64,000 nucleotides of DNA from Adhaeribacter rhizoryzae (GCF_008629685.1 NZ_VWSF01000002.1:124001-188000), one strand, 5' to 3'. Positions 26,426 to 35,421 are shown, numbered from the stretch's first letter. Notes: a model not told the origin generated them from the sequence alone. Made by a program: numbers and translations.

Positions 26426-27103
26426 ATGAATAATTTCGAAACGCTCGTAGCAGAAATTAAGCAGGATTTAGATGCGTACAAAGAACGGGGCTTAAAAATA
26501 TTTGCCTCCTCGTCCCTGCAAACCAACAGTATGCCTTTATTGCATATTCTTAGCCGGGTAGCCCCCGAAACACCGGTTTATTTTCTAAACACCGGCTACC
26601 ATTTCCCCGAAACTTTAAGTTTCCGGAAGCAGGTAACGGATTTGCTGGGGCTTAACATTACCGATTTGTACTCGGCGGTGCCCCGTAACCAACAGCGCGA
26701 TGCCAATGGGCAATTGCTGTTTACCTCTGATCCGGATTACTGCTGCTACTTAAATAAAATTCAGCCATTAGAGCCTATTTTGGCTAGTTTTGATGTGTGG
26801 ATTAGCGGCGTACGCGGCGACCAGAGCAAGGTGCGGGCCCAAATGAAACGCGAAGAAAAAGCACCCAATGGCGTTATCCGCTTTCATCCGATGCTGGGCT
26901 GGTCGAGCAAAATGGTTTACGATTATATCCGGGAGTTTAAATTACCCAAACATCCGCTGGAAGGCGAAGGGTATATGAGCATTGGCTGCGAGCCGTGCAC
27001 CCGTAAAATAGATGTAAATGCCCTGCTCGACGACCGCAGTGGCCGCTGGTTTGGTACCAATAAAACCGAGTGCGGCTTGCATACCCAATTGATTACCAGA
27101 TAA
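26426..27103 (+). CDS. cysH: Assimilatory APS reductase (CysH family, Fe-S-cluster type)
   Basis: A 225-residue PAPS/APS reductase. Sequence features: SSSLQTNSMPLLH PP-like loop, FLNTGYHFPETL, Cys106-Cys107 in DYCCYLNK, Cys188 and Cys191 in GCEPC, and the catalytic Cys216 in the C-terminal TECGLH. The CC plus CxxC set binds a 4Fe-4S cluster in APS-specific reductases, so this enzyme should reduce APS directly to sulfite using thioredoxin. It lies 88 bases after the rhodanese gene and 6 bases before the epimerase gene. The substrate call is from motif knowledge. Confidence 0.93.
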   Translation: MNNFETLVAEIKQDLDAYKERGLKIFASSSLQTNSMPLLHILSRVAPETPVYFLNTGYHFPETLSFRKQVTDLLGLNITDLYSAVPRNQQRDANGQLLFTSDPDYCCYLNKIQPLEPILASFDVWISGVRGDQSKVRAQMKREEKAPNGVIRFHPMLGWSSKMVYDYIREFKLPKHPLEGEGYMSIGCEPCTRKIDVNALLDDRSGRWFGTNKTECGLHTQLITR

Positions 27104-27109
27104 TAATAC

Positions 27110-28048
27110 ATGAAAATATTGATAACGGGCGGTGCCGGCTATATCGGCACCGAACTTACCCACCAACTCCTCCAAAATCCGGAAGTATCTGAAATAATTA
27201 TTTACGATAACCTGAGCCGGAAAAATTACAATCTCTTTCTAGGTCATAATAAATTACCTGATAAGCGCATTAAATTTGTGCTGGGCGATATTCTGGATTC
27301 GTATAAACTGCGCAAGGTTATTGCCGAAGCCGATGTGGTGTACCATTTGGCCGCTAAGGTGCTTACTACTTTCTCTAACGACGACCCGCACTTGTTTGAG
27401 CAGGTAAACCATTGGGGCTCAGCCGAACTAAGTTACGCCCTGGAAAACAGCAAAGTGCAAAAGGTAATTTATTTAAGTTCCACTTCCGTTTACGGTGGCA
27501 CCGAAGAGCAGATAGAAGAAGATACGCCACCGCAGCCGCGCACGTATTACGGCATCTCGAAACACAACGGCGAAAAAATGATTAGCCGCTTATCCGACCG
27601 TATGCAAACCTACATAATCCGGTGCGGCAACGTGTACGGTTATAACCGTAGCCTGCGTTTCGATGCGGTCATTAACAAATTTATGTTCGATGCCCATTTT
27701 ACCAACCGTATTACCATACAAGGCAGCGGATTGCAGCAACGGGCTTTTGTGCACATAGATAAAGTAGGCCGCGATCTGGCAGCTTTGGTAAATATTAACC
27801 TGGCACCGGGCGTGTTTAACTTAGTAGATAAAAATTTAAGTGTAATGGAAGTAGCCAATACCCTTAAGGATGTTTACCCGGAACTGGAAATGCTTTTTAT
27901 CTTGCAAGATCGTAAATCCCGCACCTTGTTTATCAACCCAAATAATAAGCTAAGTGCGCTCTCTGCTTACCCTGCTGTGAGCTTACAAGATGAACTTCAG
28001 GATTTTAGTAAACAATTTACTTTTATTCCCTCCGGATATTACAAATAA
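27110..28048 (+). CDS. NAD-dependent epimerase/dehydratase
   Basis: A 312-residue extended short-chain dehydrogenase. Nucleotide-binding GGAGYIGTEL at the N-terminus, AAKV loop, and catalytic YYGISKHNGEK. It acts on nucleotide-sugar or related substrates. It begins 6 bases after the cysH stop codon, so it is probably co-transcribed; a sulfur-linked role (for example sulfosugar or sulfolipid synthesis) is only a guess. No terminator was seen immediately after it. Confidence 0.85.
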   Translation: MKILITGGAGYIGTELTHQLLQNPEVSEIIIYDNLSRKNYNLFLGHNKLPDKRIKFVLGDILDSYKLRKVIAEADVVYHLAAKVLTTFSNDDPHLFEQVNHWGSAELSYALENSKVQKVIYLSSTSVYGGTEEQIEEDTPPQPRTYYGISKHNGEKMISRLSDRMQTYIIRCGNVYGYNRSLRFDAVINKFMFDAHFTNRITIQGSGLQQRAFVHIDKVGRDLAALVNINLAPGVFNLVDKNLSVMEVANTLKDVYPELEMLFILQDRKSRTLFINPNNKLSALSAYPAVSLQDELQDFSKQFTFIPSGYYK

Positions 28049-28327
28049 TTATTATAATAATGTTATTTGTATAAACAATTGATTGATAGCATGTTATGTT
28101 TAATTAATAAAGTAAATGTTTAATTAAAAATTTGTAAAGAATATTCGTTTTTAATGAAACTTTTCTAAAATAGTTATTGTTTTTTATACGTAATGACAAT
28201 AATATTAAATATTTTTTGTATTATTGTACAGCGAATCAGAGTTGTTTAGTAAGTATCTAAATTCGCAATTACTCGTATAGCTTATTTTACTACTAATAAG
28301 ATAAAACAATAATAAAATAAATTAGAA

Positions 28328-28513
28328 ATGTACGCAGCTAGTATCAACAAAAACGAAACTAAAAAGAAGAACCTATTATTTGCTGACGCCGATAATTACA
28401 CCATTCCGGCCGGTGAAGGTTGGAATGAAGGGTATTCGCACTCAAGTAAGTTTCTGTACGTTAAAGATGTTACTGCCACTACTAAAAATAAAAAGAATAA
28501 AATCTGGTTTTAA
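28328..28513 (+). CDS. Small hypothetical protein, 61 residues
   Basis: I do not recognise this protein. It is hydrophilic, Lys/Asn-rich and has no signal peptide, membrane segment or cysteine. A Bacteroidota-like A-rich leader precedes its ATG, and it is followed by a very strong hairpin terminator at 28536-28580. That terminator, and the AT-rich 279-base upstream region, suggest an independently expressed small gene. It could instead be chance ORF plus a shared terminator of the epimerase operon. Confidence 0.5.
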   Translation: MYAASINKNETKKKNLLFADADNYTIPAGEGWNEGYSHSSKFLYVKDVTATTKNKKNKIWF

Positions 28514-28535
28514 TAATTTAATTTAAACCGGCTTT

Positions 28536-28580
28536 AAAAACAAGAGCGCCTGTTATTTAATAACAGGCGCTCTTGTTTTT
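28536..28580. terminator. Bidirectional intrinsic terminator
   Basis: A perfect 21-bp stem (28536-28556 with 28560-28580) around the loop TTA. The stem runs from five A to five T, so both convergent transcripts (the small ORF and the universal stress gene) get a T run. Confidence 0.95.
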
Positions 28581-28602
28581 ACCGGCTTACAATTGCTATA
28601 GC

Positions 28603-29412
28603 TTAAGATGCATCCGGCAAAACCAAAACCGGCATTTGTAACTGACCTTCTACGTAACTCGCTAAAAAGTTGCTTACGGCAATTTGCTGGCAGGTATTTT
28701 TATCGGCGCTAATAACCAACCAGCCAGCATCGGGGTAATCTAAAACCGGATTATCTGCTACTAAAAGCATTTTACCGGCCTCGAAGCTGGTACCGGGGAA
28801 ATCGGGCTGCGGTACTGTAATTGCCGGCAGAACAGGTTTTGGGTTTTGGTTGGTTAGGGGTTCAGAGGTTACTTCCGGTATTGTGCCAAATAAATTATGT
28901 AGCTTTTGCTTAATATTAAATTCGGGTTGCGTAGCCGTGGCGTAAAGCTGGTAACGAAAGTTAAATGGCGAATTAAAATTAAAACCAGCCGGCACGCATA
29001 ATACCGGTACGTTGCTTTCCTGTATTATAGCCGCCGTAATCTGGCCTACCTTAGAACCTGCCGCCTGCCCTTTGCCCCGTAGGCCCATCACCACCAAGTC
29101 AGCTTTTAAGCGTTGGGCAATTGCCGGAATTTCATCGGCCGCAAAACCAGGCCGCATAATGCGGGTAACCGAAATGCCATGCGTTAAATGCAAATCATAA
29201 GCCAGCTTATCAATCTGGGTTTGGTTTAAATTTTCGAAATTCTCTAAATCCAGGTCAATCGATAAATCTGCGGCGTCGGCCAGCGCTACACTTACGTGGT
29301 AAGCATGAAATAATAACAAGCGGGCACCGGTAATATGAGCTAAGGCAGCGGCATAATGCGCGGCATCAGTTGCATTCTGAGAAAAATCGGTTGGGACTAA
29401 AATATTTTTCAT
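28603..29412 (-). CDS. Universal stress protein, tandem UspA domains
   Basis: A 269-residue cytosolic protein. Domain 1 (about 1-140) begins KNILVPTDFSQNATDAAHYA and has LVVMGLRGKGQ, with a near-canonical ATP-loop. Domain 2 is divergent and probably does not bind ATP. Upstream is the FixL-like kinase cluster, transcribed in the opposite direction. Such Usp proteins are often induced by low oxygen or starvation, which fits the neighbouring regulators. No regulatory site was identified. Confidence 0.88.
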   Translation of the reverse strand: MKNILVPTDFSQNATDAAHYAAALAHITGARLLLFHAYHVSVALADAADLSIDLDLENFENLNQTQIDKLAYDLHLTHGISVTRIMRPGFAADEIPAIAQRLKADLVVMGLRGKGQAAGSKVGQITAAIIQESNVPVLCVPAGFNFNSPFNFRYQLYATATQPEFNIKQKLHNLFGTIPEVTSEPLTNQNPKPVLPAITVPQPDFPGTSFEAGKMLLVADNPVLDYPDAGWLVISADKNTCQQIAVSNFLASYVEGQLQMPVLVLPDAS

Positions 29413-29612
29413 AAACTAAAGCAAAGCCATCCTTAAATGCTACACAGCCATCAACCCGGAATAAATAAAAAAGTAAATTGTTTATTTACCAGATAAGATG
29501 GCTTTTACTTACTTGACAAAATTAAGAAAGCCCGCCACCCGGAATAATGACTGCGGGCAGGTGAGCGGATGATGTTTGTCATTAAACAGAAGATTAAGGC
29601 TAATTACCTTGA

Positions 29613-31202
29613 TTGACTACTGAGAAGTATCTATTTTTACCCAAAAGCATAAGTGTGGCGCATAATTTAGAACAGGAAGATTTTGAAACCCAATCGCGGC
29701 TGCAAGCCATTATAGATACCGCTATAGATGGTATTATTACCATCGACGACAAAGGTATAATTGAAACCGTGAACCCGGCGGCAGCCCGTATATTTGGCTA
29801 CGATCCGGTAGAAGTAATTGGGCAAAACGTTAAAATATTAATGCCGGAGCCGGATCATAGCCAGCACGATTCTTATATTCAGAATTATCATCGTACTGGC
29901 ATTCCACAAATAATTGGCAAGGGCCGGGAAGTACTGGGCCGGAAAAAAGACGGTACGGTTTTTCCGTTTCTGTTGAGCATTAGCGAAGTAAAACTCAAAA
30001 ACAAGAAAATATTTACCGGCATTATTCACGACATAACCGGTCTGAAAAAAGCCGAAGATGCCCTCCGCGAAAGCGAAAATAAAATTAATGCCATTATTCA
30101 CGCCGCCGTAGACGGAATTATTACCATAGATAAGCGCGGCATTATGGAAATGGTAAACCCATCGGCCGCGCGGTTGTTTGGCTATGAGGCCAGCGAGTTG
30201 CTGGGCAAAAGCGTAAACGTATTAATGCCCGAGCCCGACCGCAGCAGCCACGATGGCTACATGAACCATTACCACCAAAGTGGCCAGCGCCGCATAATTG
30301 GCATTGGCCGCGAAGTTACCGGTAAGCGCAAGGATGGTACGGTATTCCCGTTTTTCTTAAGCATTAGCGAAGTTAAGCTAGCCGACCGCACCGTTTACAC
30401 CGGTTTTGTGCACGACATAACCCAGCAAAAACTGAACGAAGAACGCTTGCGGCGCTACGCCGCCGAACTGGAACGAAGTAACCTGGAACTTCAGGATTTT
30501 GCCTACGTGTCGTCGCACGATTTACAGGAGCCCTTGCGCAAAATTCAGGCCTTCGGCGACCGGCTAAAGACCAAAGACCAGCCGAACTTAAGCGAGCAAG
30601 GCAAAGATTACCTCGACCGCATGATGAATGCGGCTTCGCGGATGCAAAATTTAATCAACGATTTGCTTTCCTTCTCTAGGGTTACCACCAAAGCCAAACC
30701 CTTTGTGCCCGTAGACTTAGATATGGTGCTGACCGAAGTGCTATCGGATTTGGAAATTGCCATTGAACGGACCCAGGCTGAAATTATCCGATCGCCGCTG
30801 CCGGTTATAGAAGCCGAACCCACCCAAATGCGGCAATTATTTCAGAACCTGGTGAGTAATGCCATTAAGTTCCGGAAAGAAAATGAAAAACCAATTATTA
30901 ATATTTACGCAAAGCACATTCAGAAGAAAGCCCACTTAACAGCCACCCCCGGCGACGAGGTAACCGATATTTATGTAGAAGATAACGGCATTGGCTTCGA
31001 CGAGAAATACTTAGACCGTATTTTTAATATATTTCAGCGGCTGGAAGGCCATAAGTACGAAGGTTCAGGCATTGGTTTAGCCATTTGCCGGAAAATTGCT
31101 ATTCGGCACGGCGGCGATATTACCGCTAAGAGCCAACCGGGCGTGGGTACTCGTTTTATTATAACCCTGGCCCTTAAACAACCCCAGGAAAAAACCATCT
31201 AG
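29613..31202 (+). CDS. Sensor histidine kinase with two FixL-like heme-PAS domains
   Basis: A cytosolic 529-residue kinase without membrane helices. Two PAS domains (about 28-145 and 155-275) are similar to each other and both carry the FixL signature: MPEPDxxxHDxY with His85 and His213, followed by IIGxGREVxGRKKDG. In FixL the equivalent His binds heme and senses oxygen. A HisKA domain has His302 in SSHDLQEPLRK, followed by HATPase_c with DNGIGFDEKYLD and GSGIGLAICRKI. The start is a TTG; a GTG at residue 15 is an alternative. Response regulator genes follow immediately (4 bases). Heme binding is inferred, not shown. Confidence 0.88.
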   Translation: MTTEKYLFLPKSISVAHNLEQEDFETQSRLQAIIDTAIDGIITIDDKGIIETVNPAAARIFGYDPVEVIGQNVKILMPEPDHSQHDSYIQNYHRTGIPQIIGKGREVLGRKKDGTVFPFLLSISEVKLKNKKIFTGIIHDITGLKKAEDALRESENKINAIIHAAVDGIITIDKRGIMEMVNPSAARLFGYEASELLGKSVNVLMPEPDRSSHDGYMNHYHQSGQRRIIGIGREVTGKRKDGTVFPFFLSISEVKLADRTVYTGFVHDITQQKLNEERLRRYAAELERSNLELQDFAYVSSHDLQEPLRKIQAFGDRLKTKDQPNLSEQGKDYLDRMMNAASRMQNLINDLLSFSRVTTKAKPFVPVDLDMVLTEVLSDLEIAIERTQAEIIRSPLPVIEAEPTQMRQLFQNLVSNAIKFRKENEKPIINIYAKHIQKKAHLTATPGDEVTDIYVEDNGIGFDEKYLDRIFNIFQRLEGHKYEGSGIGLAICRKIAIRHGGDITAKSQPGVGTRFIITLALKQPQEKTI

Positions 31203-31206
31203 TTGT

Positions 31207-31659
31207 ATGATCGCAAAAAATAAGAAAACCATAGTGATATTAATTGCCGATGATGACCCGGAAGACCGGATGCTGGTAAAAGAAGCCTTGGAAGAAAGCC
31301 GGTTAACGAATAAAATGGAGTTCGTAGAAAACGGTCAGGAATTAGTAGACTACCTGAAAAACCACGGGAAATACGCCGATAAGGAAAAATTCCCGACTCC
31401 CGGCTTAATATTACTCGATTTAAATATGCCCAAAAAAGATGGCCGTGAAGCTTTAAAAGAAATTAAAGCCGATGCCCATTTGCGGGCCATTCCGGTAGTG
31501 GTACTCACCACCTCCAAAGCTGAAGAAGATATTCTGAAAACCTACGATTTGGGCGTCAGCTCGTTTATCACCAAACCGGTTACTTTCTCCGCCCTGGTTG
31601 ATGTGATGAAAACCGTTACCAAATATTGGTTCGAGATAGTAGAACTGCCGAAGATGTAG
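31207..31659 (+). CDS. Response regulator receiver (Rcp1-like)
   Basis: A 150-residue single receiver domain. Acidic pocket DDDPEDRML, phospho-acceptor in LILLDLNMPKKDG, TTS and SFITKPVTF. The layout matches receivers paired with phytochrome or PAS kinases of the Rcp1 type. It starts 4 bases after the FixL-like kinase stop codon, so it is the likely cognate partner. It has no output domain and must relay to another protein. Confidence 0.92.
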   Translation: MIAKNKKTIVILIADDDPEDRMLVKEALEESRLTNKMEFVENGQELVDYLKNHGKYADKEKFPTPGLILLDLNMPKKDGREALKEIKADAHLRAIPVVVLTTSKAEEDILKTYDLGVSSFITKPVTFSALVDVMKTVTKYWFEIVELPKM

Positions 31660-31779
31660 TTAAGTGATTAGCGGTTAGGAATTAGCGGTTAAGAAATAAA
31701 TTTAAAGGAAATTCGAAACAATTATTGCCAATCGTGAAAACCGAACAACGATTAACGAATAACGATTAACGAAATCGAC

Positions 31780-33006
31780 ATGTCTGATAAGATCCAAATA
31801 TTGCTGGTCGATGATGATGAAGATGATTATATTATAACCCAGGATATTATTCAGGATATTCCGGGGCGGCATTATCAACTCGAATGGGTTGCTTCTTTTG
31901 AGGAGGCCTTGGCCATTATCAATGAGAGAAAGCACAATATTTATTTGGTCGATTTTAGATTAGGCGCCGAAAATGGGCTGGAACTTATCACCAAAGCCAT
32001 TGAACAAGGCGTAGATGCGCCCTTTATTTTATTAACCGGCCAGAGCGATCGTGAAACCGACGAAAAAGCAATGCGCGCAGGCGTTTCGGATTATTTAGTG
32101 AAAGGCACTTTTAACCAATACGATCTGGAGCGGTCTATCCGGTATAGCATTGAGCACAGTAAAAACCTGGCCGAAATTCGTAAATTAAACGCCGAACTGG
32201 AGGAACGGGTGGCCGAGCGTACCCGCGAACTAGGCGAAGCGATCCAAAAACTGGAACATACCAACAAAACACTCTACCAGGCACAGGTAGAAATCCGGAA
32301 GGCTCTACAGAAAGAAAAAGATTTACACGAGCTAAAATCGCGGTTTGTAACCATTGCCTCCCACGAGTTTCGCACACCTTTGAGTACCGTGCTTTCCTCG
32401 GCTTCGTTAATATCTAAATATAAAACCACCGAAGATGATGATAAGCGCCTGAAGCATGTAGAACGCATTAAATCGGCGGTGAGTAATTTAACTTCTATCC
32501 TCAACGATTTTCTGTCTATCAGCCGCATCGAAGAAGGAAAAATTTACAACGTACCTTCGGCGTTTGATTTGGTAACCTTCACCACAGATATAACCGAAGA
32601 AATGCAAGGCGTAGTGAAGGCGGGTCAGCGCATTTATTACGAGCATACCGGCGATAAAACTATTGTTAACCTGGATAAAAATTTATTAAAGAATATTTTA
32701 TTTAACTTACTTTCCAACGCCAGTAAATATTCGGGAGAAGGCAAAGATATTTTCCTGCATACCAAGCTAACTGATAAAACCTTTACGTTGCAAGTTAAAG
32801 ACCAGGGAATTGGTATTCCGGACGCCGATAAAACGCATTTGTTTACGCCTTTTTTCCGGGCCCAAAACGTAACCAATATTCAGGGAACCGGGCTGGGGCT
32901 TAATATTGTAAAAAGATACGTAGATATAATGCAGGGGACGCTCGATTATACCAGCGAGTTGAACCAGGGCACCACTTTTACCATAACCATACCGCAAAAC
33001 GCCTAG
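31780..33006 (+). CDS. REC-histidine kinase hybrid
   Basis: A 408-residue soluble protein: receiver domain (about 1-130, LLVDDDEDDY, YLVDFRLG), a coiled coil (LEERVAERTRELGEAIQKLE), HisKA with HEFRTPLSTVLSS, and HATPase_c with DQGIGIPDADK and GTGLGLNIVKRY. A receiver in front of a kinase suggests a phosphorelay step between the upstream kinase and the downstream REC-Crp protein. It lies 4 bases before that gene. Confidence 0.93.
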   Translation: MSDKIQILLVDDDEDDYIITQDIIQDIPGRHYQLEWVASFEEALAIINERKHNIYLVDFRLGAENGLELITKAIEQGVDAPFILLTGQSDRETDEKAMRAGVSDYLVKGTFNQYDLERSIRYSIEHSKNLAEIRKLNAELEERVAERTRELGEAIQKLEHTNKTLYQAQVEIRKALQKEKDLHELKSRFVTIASHEFRTPLSTVLSSASLISKYKTTEDDDKRLKHVERIKSAVSNLTSILNDFLSISRIEEGKIYNVPSAFDLVTFTTDITEEMQGVVKAGQRIYYEHTGDKTIVNLDKNLLKNILFNLLSNASKYSGEGKDIFLHTKLTDKTFTLQVKDQGIGIPDADKTHLFTPFFRAQNVTNIQGTGLGLNIVKRYVDIMQGTLDYTSELNQGTTFTITIPQNA

Positions 33007-33010
33007 AACC

Positions 33011-34075
33011 ATGACCACCAAAATATTGCTGATAGAAGATAGCCAGGACATTCGCGAAAATATTGCCGAAATATTAACCTTAGCCAATTATACCGTACTG
33101 GAGGCCGAGAACGGCAAAGTAGGGGTAGAATTAGCCAAAGCGGAGCTGCCCGACTTGATTATCTGCGATATTATGATGCCCCAACTGGACGGCTACGGCG
33201 TACTGCACATGCTAAGCAAGAATCCGGCTACTTCTGGCATTCCGTTTATATTTTTAACGGCCAAATCCGAAAAAGAAGATTTTAGAAAAGGCATGAACCT
33301 GGGCGCAGATGATTATTTAATAAAACCTTTCGACGACCTGGAGCTGCTGGATGCCATTGAAATGCGGCTGAAAAAAAGTCAGATATTAAAAGCCGATTTT
33401 CAGAAGAATGCCGAAGGTCTAAACAATTTTATTCAGGAAGCCCGCGGCCTGGAAGAACTGAATAAATTACTGGCCGACGAACGAAAAATATCGCAAGTCC
33501 GGAAAAAGCAACCGCTTTTTGCCGAGGGCAATTACCCAAATGCTTTGTTTTTTCTGAACAAAGGCAAAGTTAAAACTTATAAAACCAATGCCGAAGGCCG
33601 CGAATATATAACCAGCCTGTACAAAGCCGGCGACTTTATTGGGTACGTAGATTTACTCGAAGACCAGCCATACCGCGAATCGGCGGTGGCGCTGGAAGAT
33701 TCCGAAATTTGCCTGATTCCAAAAGAAGACTTTTTTTCGCTGCTCTATAACAACCGCAATGTCGCGAACAAATTCATTAAAATATTATCGGATAACCTCG
33801 CCGACAAAGAAGAGCGCCTCTTAAAACTGGCTTATAATTCGGTACGCAAACGCGTGGCCGAGTCGTTGCTGCTCGTCGAAAAACAATACCAGCAAGACAA
33901 AGGCAAAAATTTTCAGGTAACCATTTCGCGCGAAGATTTAGCCAATATTGTGGGTGCCTCCAAAGAAACCGTTATCCGCACCCTCGCCGATTTCAAAGAC
34001 GAAAAACTGATTGATATCAACGGCGGCAAAATAGTTATCTTAAACTCAGACAAGCTCGCTCGCCTGCGAAATTAA
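33011..34075 (+). CDS. Response regulator fused to a Crp/Fnr-type regulator
   Basis: A 354-residue transcription factor. Receiver domain (about 1-120) with acidic pocket EDSQD and phospho-acceptor in LIICDIMMPQLDG. A cyclic-nucleotide-binding-like fold (about 150-265) contains FLNKGKVKTYKTNAEGREY. The C-terminal Crp helix-turn-helix has ISREDLANIVGASKETVIRTL. No Fnr-type N-terminal cysteine cluster is present, so sensing likely comes from the receiver rather than an Fe-S cluster. As the last gene of the signalling run it is the probable DNA-binding output. Confidence 0.93.
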   Translation: MTTKILLIEDSQDIRENIAEILTLANYTVLEAENGKVGVELAKAELPDLIICDIMMPQLDGYGVLHMLSKNPATSGIPFIFLTAKSEKEDFRKGMNLGADDYLIKPFDDLELLDAIEMRLKKSQILKADFQKNAEGLNNFIQEARGLEELNKLLADERKISQVRKKQPLFAEGNYPNALFFLNKGKVKTYKTNAEGREYITSLYKAGDFIGYVDLLEDQPYRESAVALEDSEICLIPKEDFFSLLYNNRNVANKFIKILSDNLADKEERLLKLAYNSVRKRVAESLLLVEKQYQQDKGKNFQVTISREDLANIVGASKETVIRTLADFKDEKLIDINGGKIVILNSDKLARLRN

Positions 34076-34095
34076 TAGCTATTTATTTCAATTAT

Positions 34096-34366
34096 GTTAT
34101 GCGTAGAGTTAGCGCAGCGCTCTACGCATTTTCTGTAAAGCCAATCTCTGATTGGCGTATTTAAATAAGTACTGGTTTAATAAATTCGCTCTAAAAGGCA
34201 GATAATAAATAGTAGTGTATGAATTGCGCAGAACTGATGCGTCTTCTGCATTGATAATATAACCCCAGAAAATAGCTTAGACGCAGTTAGTAGTTATTCA
34301 GTAACGCCAATCAGAGATTGGCTTTCCGCAAAATGCGTAGAGCGCTGCGCTAACTCTACGCATAAC
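34096..34366. mobile_element. MITE-like element with 63-bp inverted arms
   Basis: A 63-base arm at 34096-34158 has its reverse complement at 34304-34366 with 60 of 63 matches. Each arm itself contains two hairpins (TGCGTAGAG with CTCTACGCA; GCCAATC with GATTGGC). The 145-base centre has no ORF. It lies between the REC-Crp gene and the hemJ gene. No target-site duplication was evident and no transposase is nearby, so this is probably a non-autonomous relic. Confidence 0.75.
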
Positions 34367-34579
34367 TAAGATAGTAATCCTTAGTGCTATTAACACGCCT
34401 AAGCTTTTGTTCCTAAGGTATTACTCTTGTTCAATCGCAAGCATATTAATGCATATTAACCCGCAATAATAAAAAACTAAATCGCTACCGATAATCTTCC
34501 GGCCTGTGAGGGCACAGGCCGAGGTGGGATATAATCTAAATTGTACAAAAATATTCCTCAAATTCAACGGTTAGCAGGA

Positions 34580-34768
34580 AGCTACGAAGCAAACTACATC
34601 AGTTTGGGCGATGAGGGCCTTTCAGGTTTCCGGTGCGCAGCATTCCGACGGAGGAGGAAAGGAAAGATGAGCAGCCCGAATGACCAAACGGGCCCCGCCG
34701 GGCAGGAGGCTACTTAGACTCGAAATAATAGATAGCACCTTGGCCTTGAAAGATGGAATCTTTCAAAA
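34580..34768 (+). ncRNA. Candidate structured RNA element, copy 2
   Basis: Second copy of the element at 10948-11135. The covarying positions here read TTCC 34643-34646 with GGAA 34656-34659, continued by a tandem G-A pair and a C-G pair, and GCCC 34692-34695 with GGGC 34700-34703. The 3' stem is 34746-34754 with 34758-34766. It lies between convergent transcription units (REC-Crp and hemJ), 26 bases from the hemJ stop codon, mirroring copy 1. Confidence 0.55.
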
Positions 34769-34793
34769 TACAAACAATCCAATCTGGAGGCGC

Positions 34794-35324
34794 TTAACTC
34801 TTTTCCCGTATAATTTTATACACCCGAATAGCCAGCAACAAAACAAATATTAAAGCAGCCAAACCAATTAACCCATAAGCCATACCCAACCCATTTTTCA
34901 GGATAACCAAAAACACAATAGCAAACAGGAAAATAGTGGCTACTTCGTTCCAGATACGCAAATTGGTAGACGACCAGGAAACCACGCCTTGTTGCTGTTG
35001 CTTAAAAATACGGTGGGTATAAATATGATAGCCATACAAGCCCAGCACAAATAAAAATTTCAGGTGCAGCCAACCCGGCGTAGCGCCATAAAGGTACCAG
35101 GTGCTCAGGCCCATGATTAAGGTAACTACCGCCGACGGCCACGTAATACCATACCACAGGCGCCGCTGCATGAGTTTATACTGGTTTTGCAGAATTGATT
35201 TTTCGGGCTCGGGCTTGTCCTGGGCTTCGGCAAAATAAATAAGCAGCCGGGGCATGTAAAACAAACCGGCAAACCAGGTAACCACAAAAATAATATGCAG
35301 GGCTTTGATGTATAAAAACGACAT
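34794..35324 (-). CDS. hemJ: Protoporphyrinogen IX oxidase HemJ
   Basis: A four-to-five-helix membrane protein of about 176 residues (CopD-like fold). Conserved motifs: LYIKALHIIFVVTWFAGLFY with the essential His near residue 8, LMQRRLWYGITWP, and GWLHLKFLFV with a second conserved His. HemJ converts protoporphyrinogen IX to protoporphyrin IX. The start is the ATG at 35324 (MSFLYIKALHII); the longer frame adds an unlikely N-terminus. It is divergent from hemA. Confidence 0.85.
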   Translation of the reverse strand: MSFLYIKALHIIFVVTWFAGLFYMPRLLIYFAEAQDKPEPEKSILQNQYKLMQRRLWYGITWPSAVVTLIMGLSTWYLYGATPGWLHLKFLFVLGLYGYHIYTHRIFKQQQQGVVSWSSTNLRIWNEVATIFLFAIVFLVILKNGLGMAYGLIGLAALIFVLLLAIRVYKIIREKS

Positions 35325-35421
35325 GTTGTTAAATATTCCTTCAATATTACATAGCATTTGGCAATGTGGTTGTTTTAAAATTTATTTTCTGCGACGGAAG
35401 TGATAAACATCTGCCCGAAAG

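Noticed and set aside
28049-28327. Riboswitch or RNA thermometer in the A+T-rich leader before the 61-residue gene
   Set aside because: No conserved riboswitch core or clear alternating hairpin was recognised.
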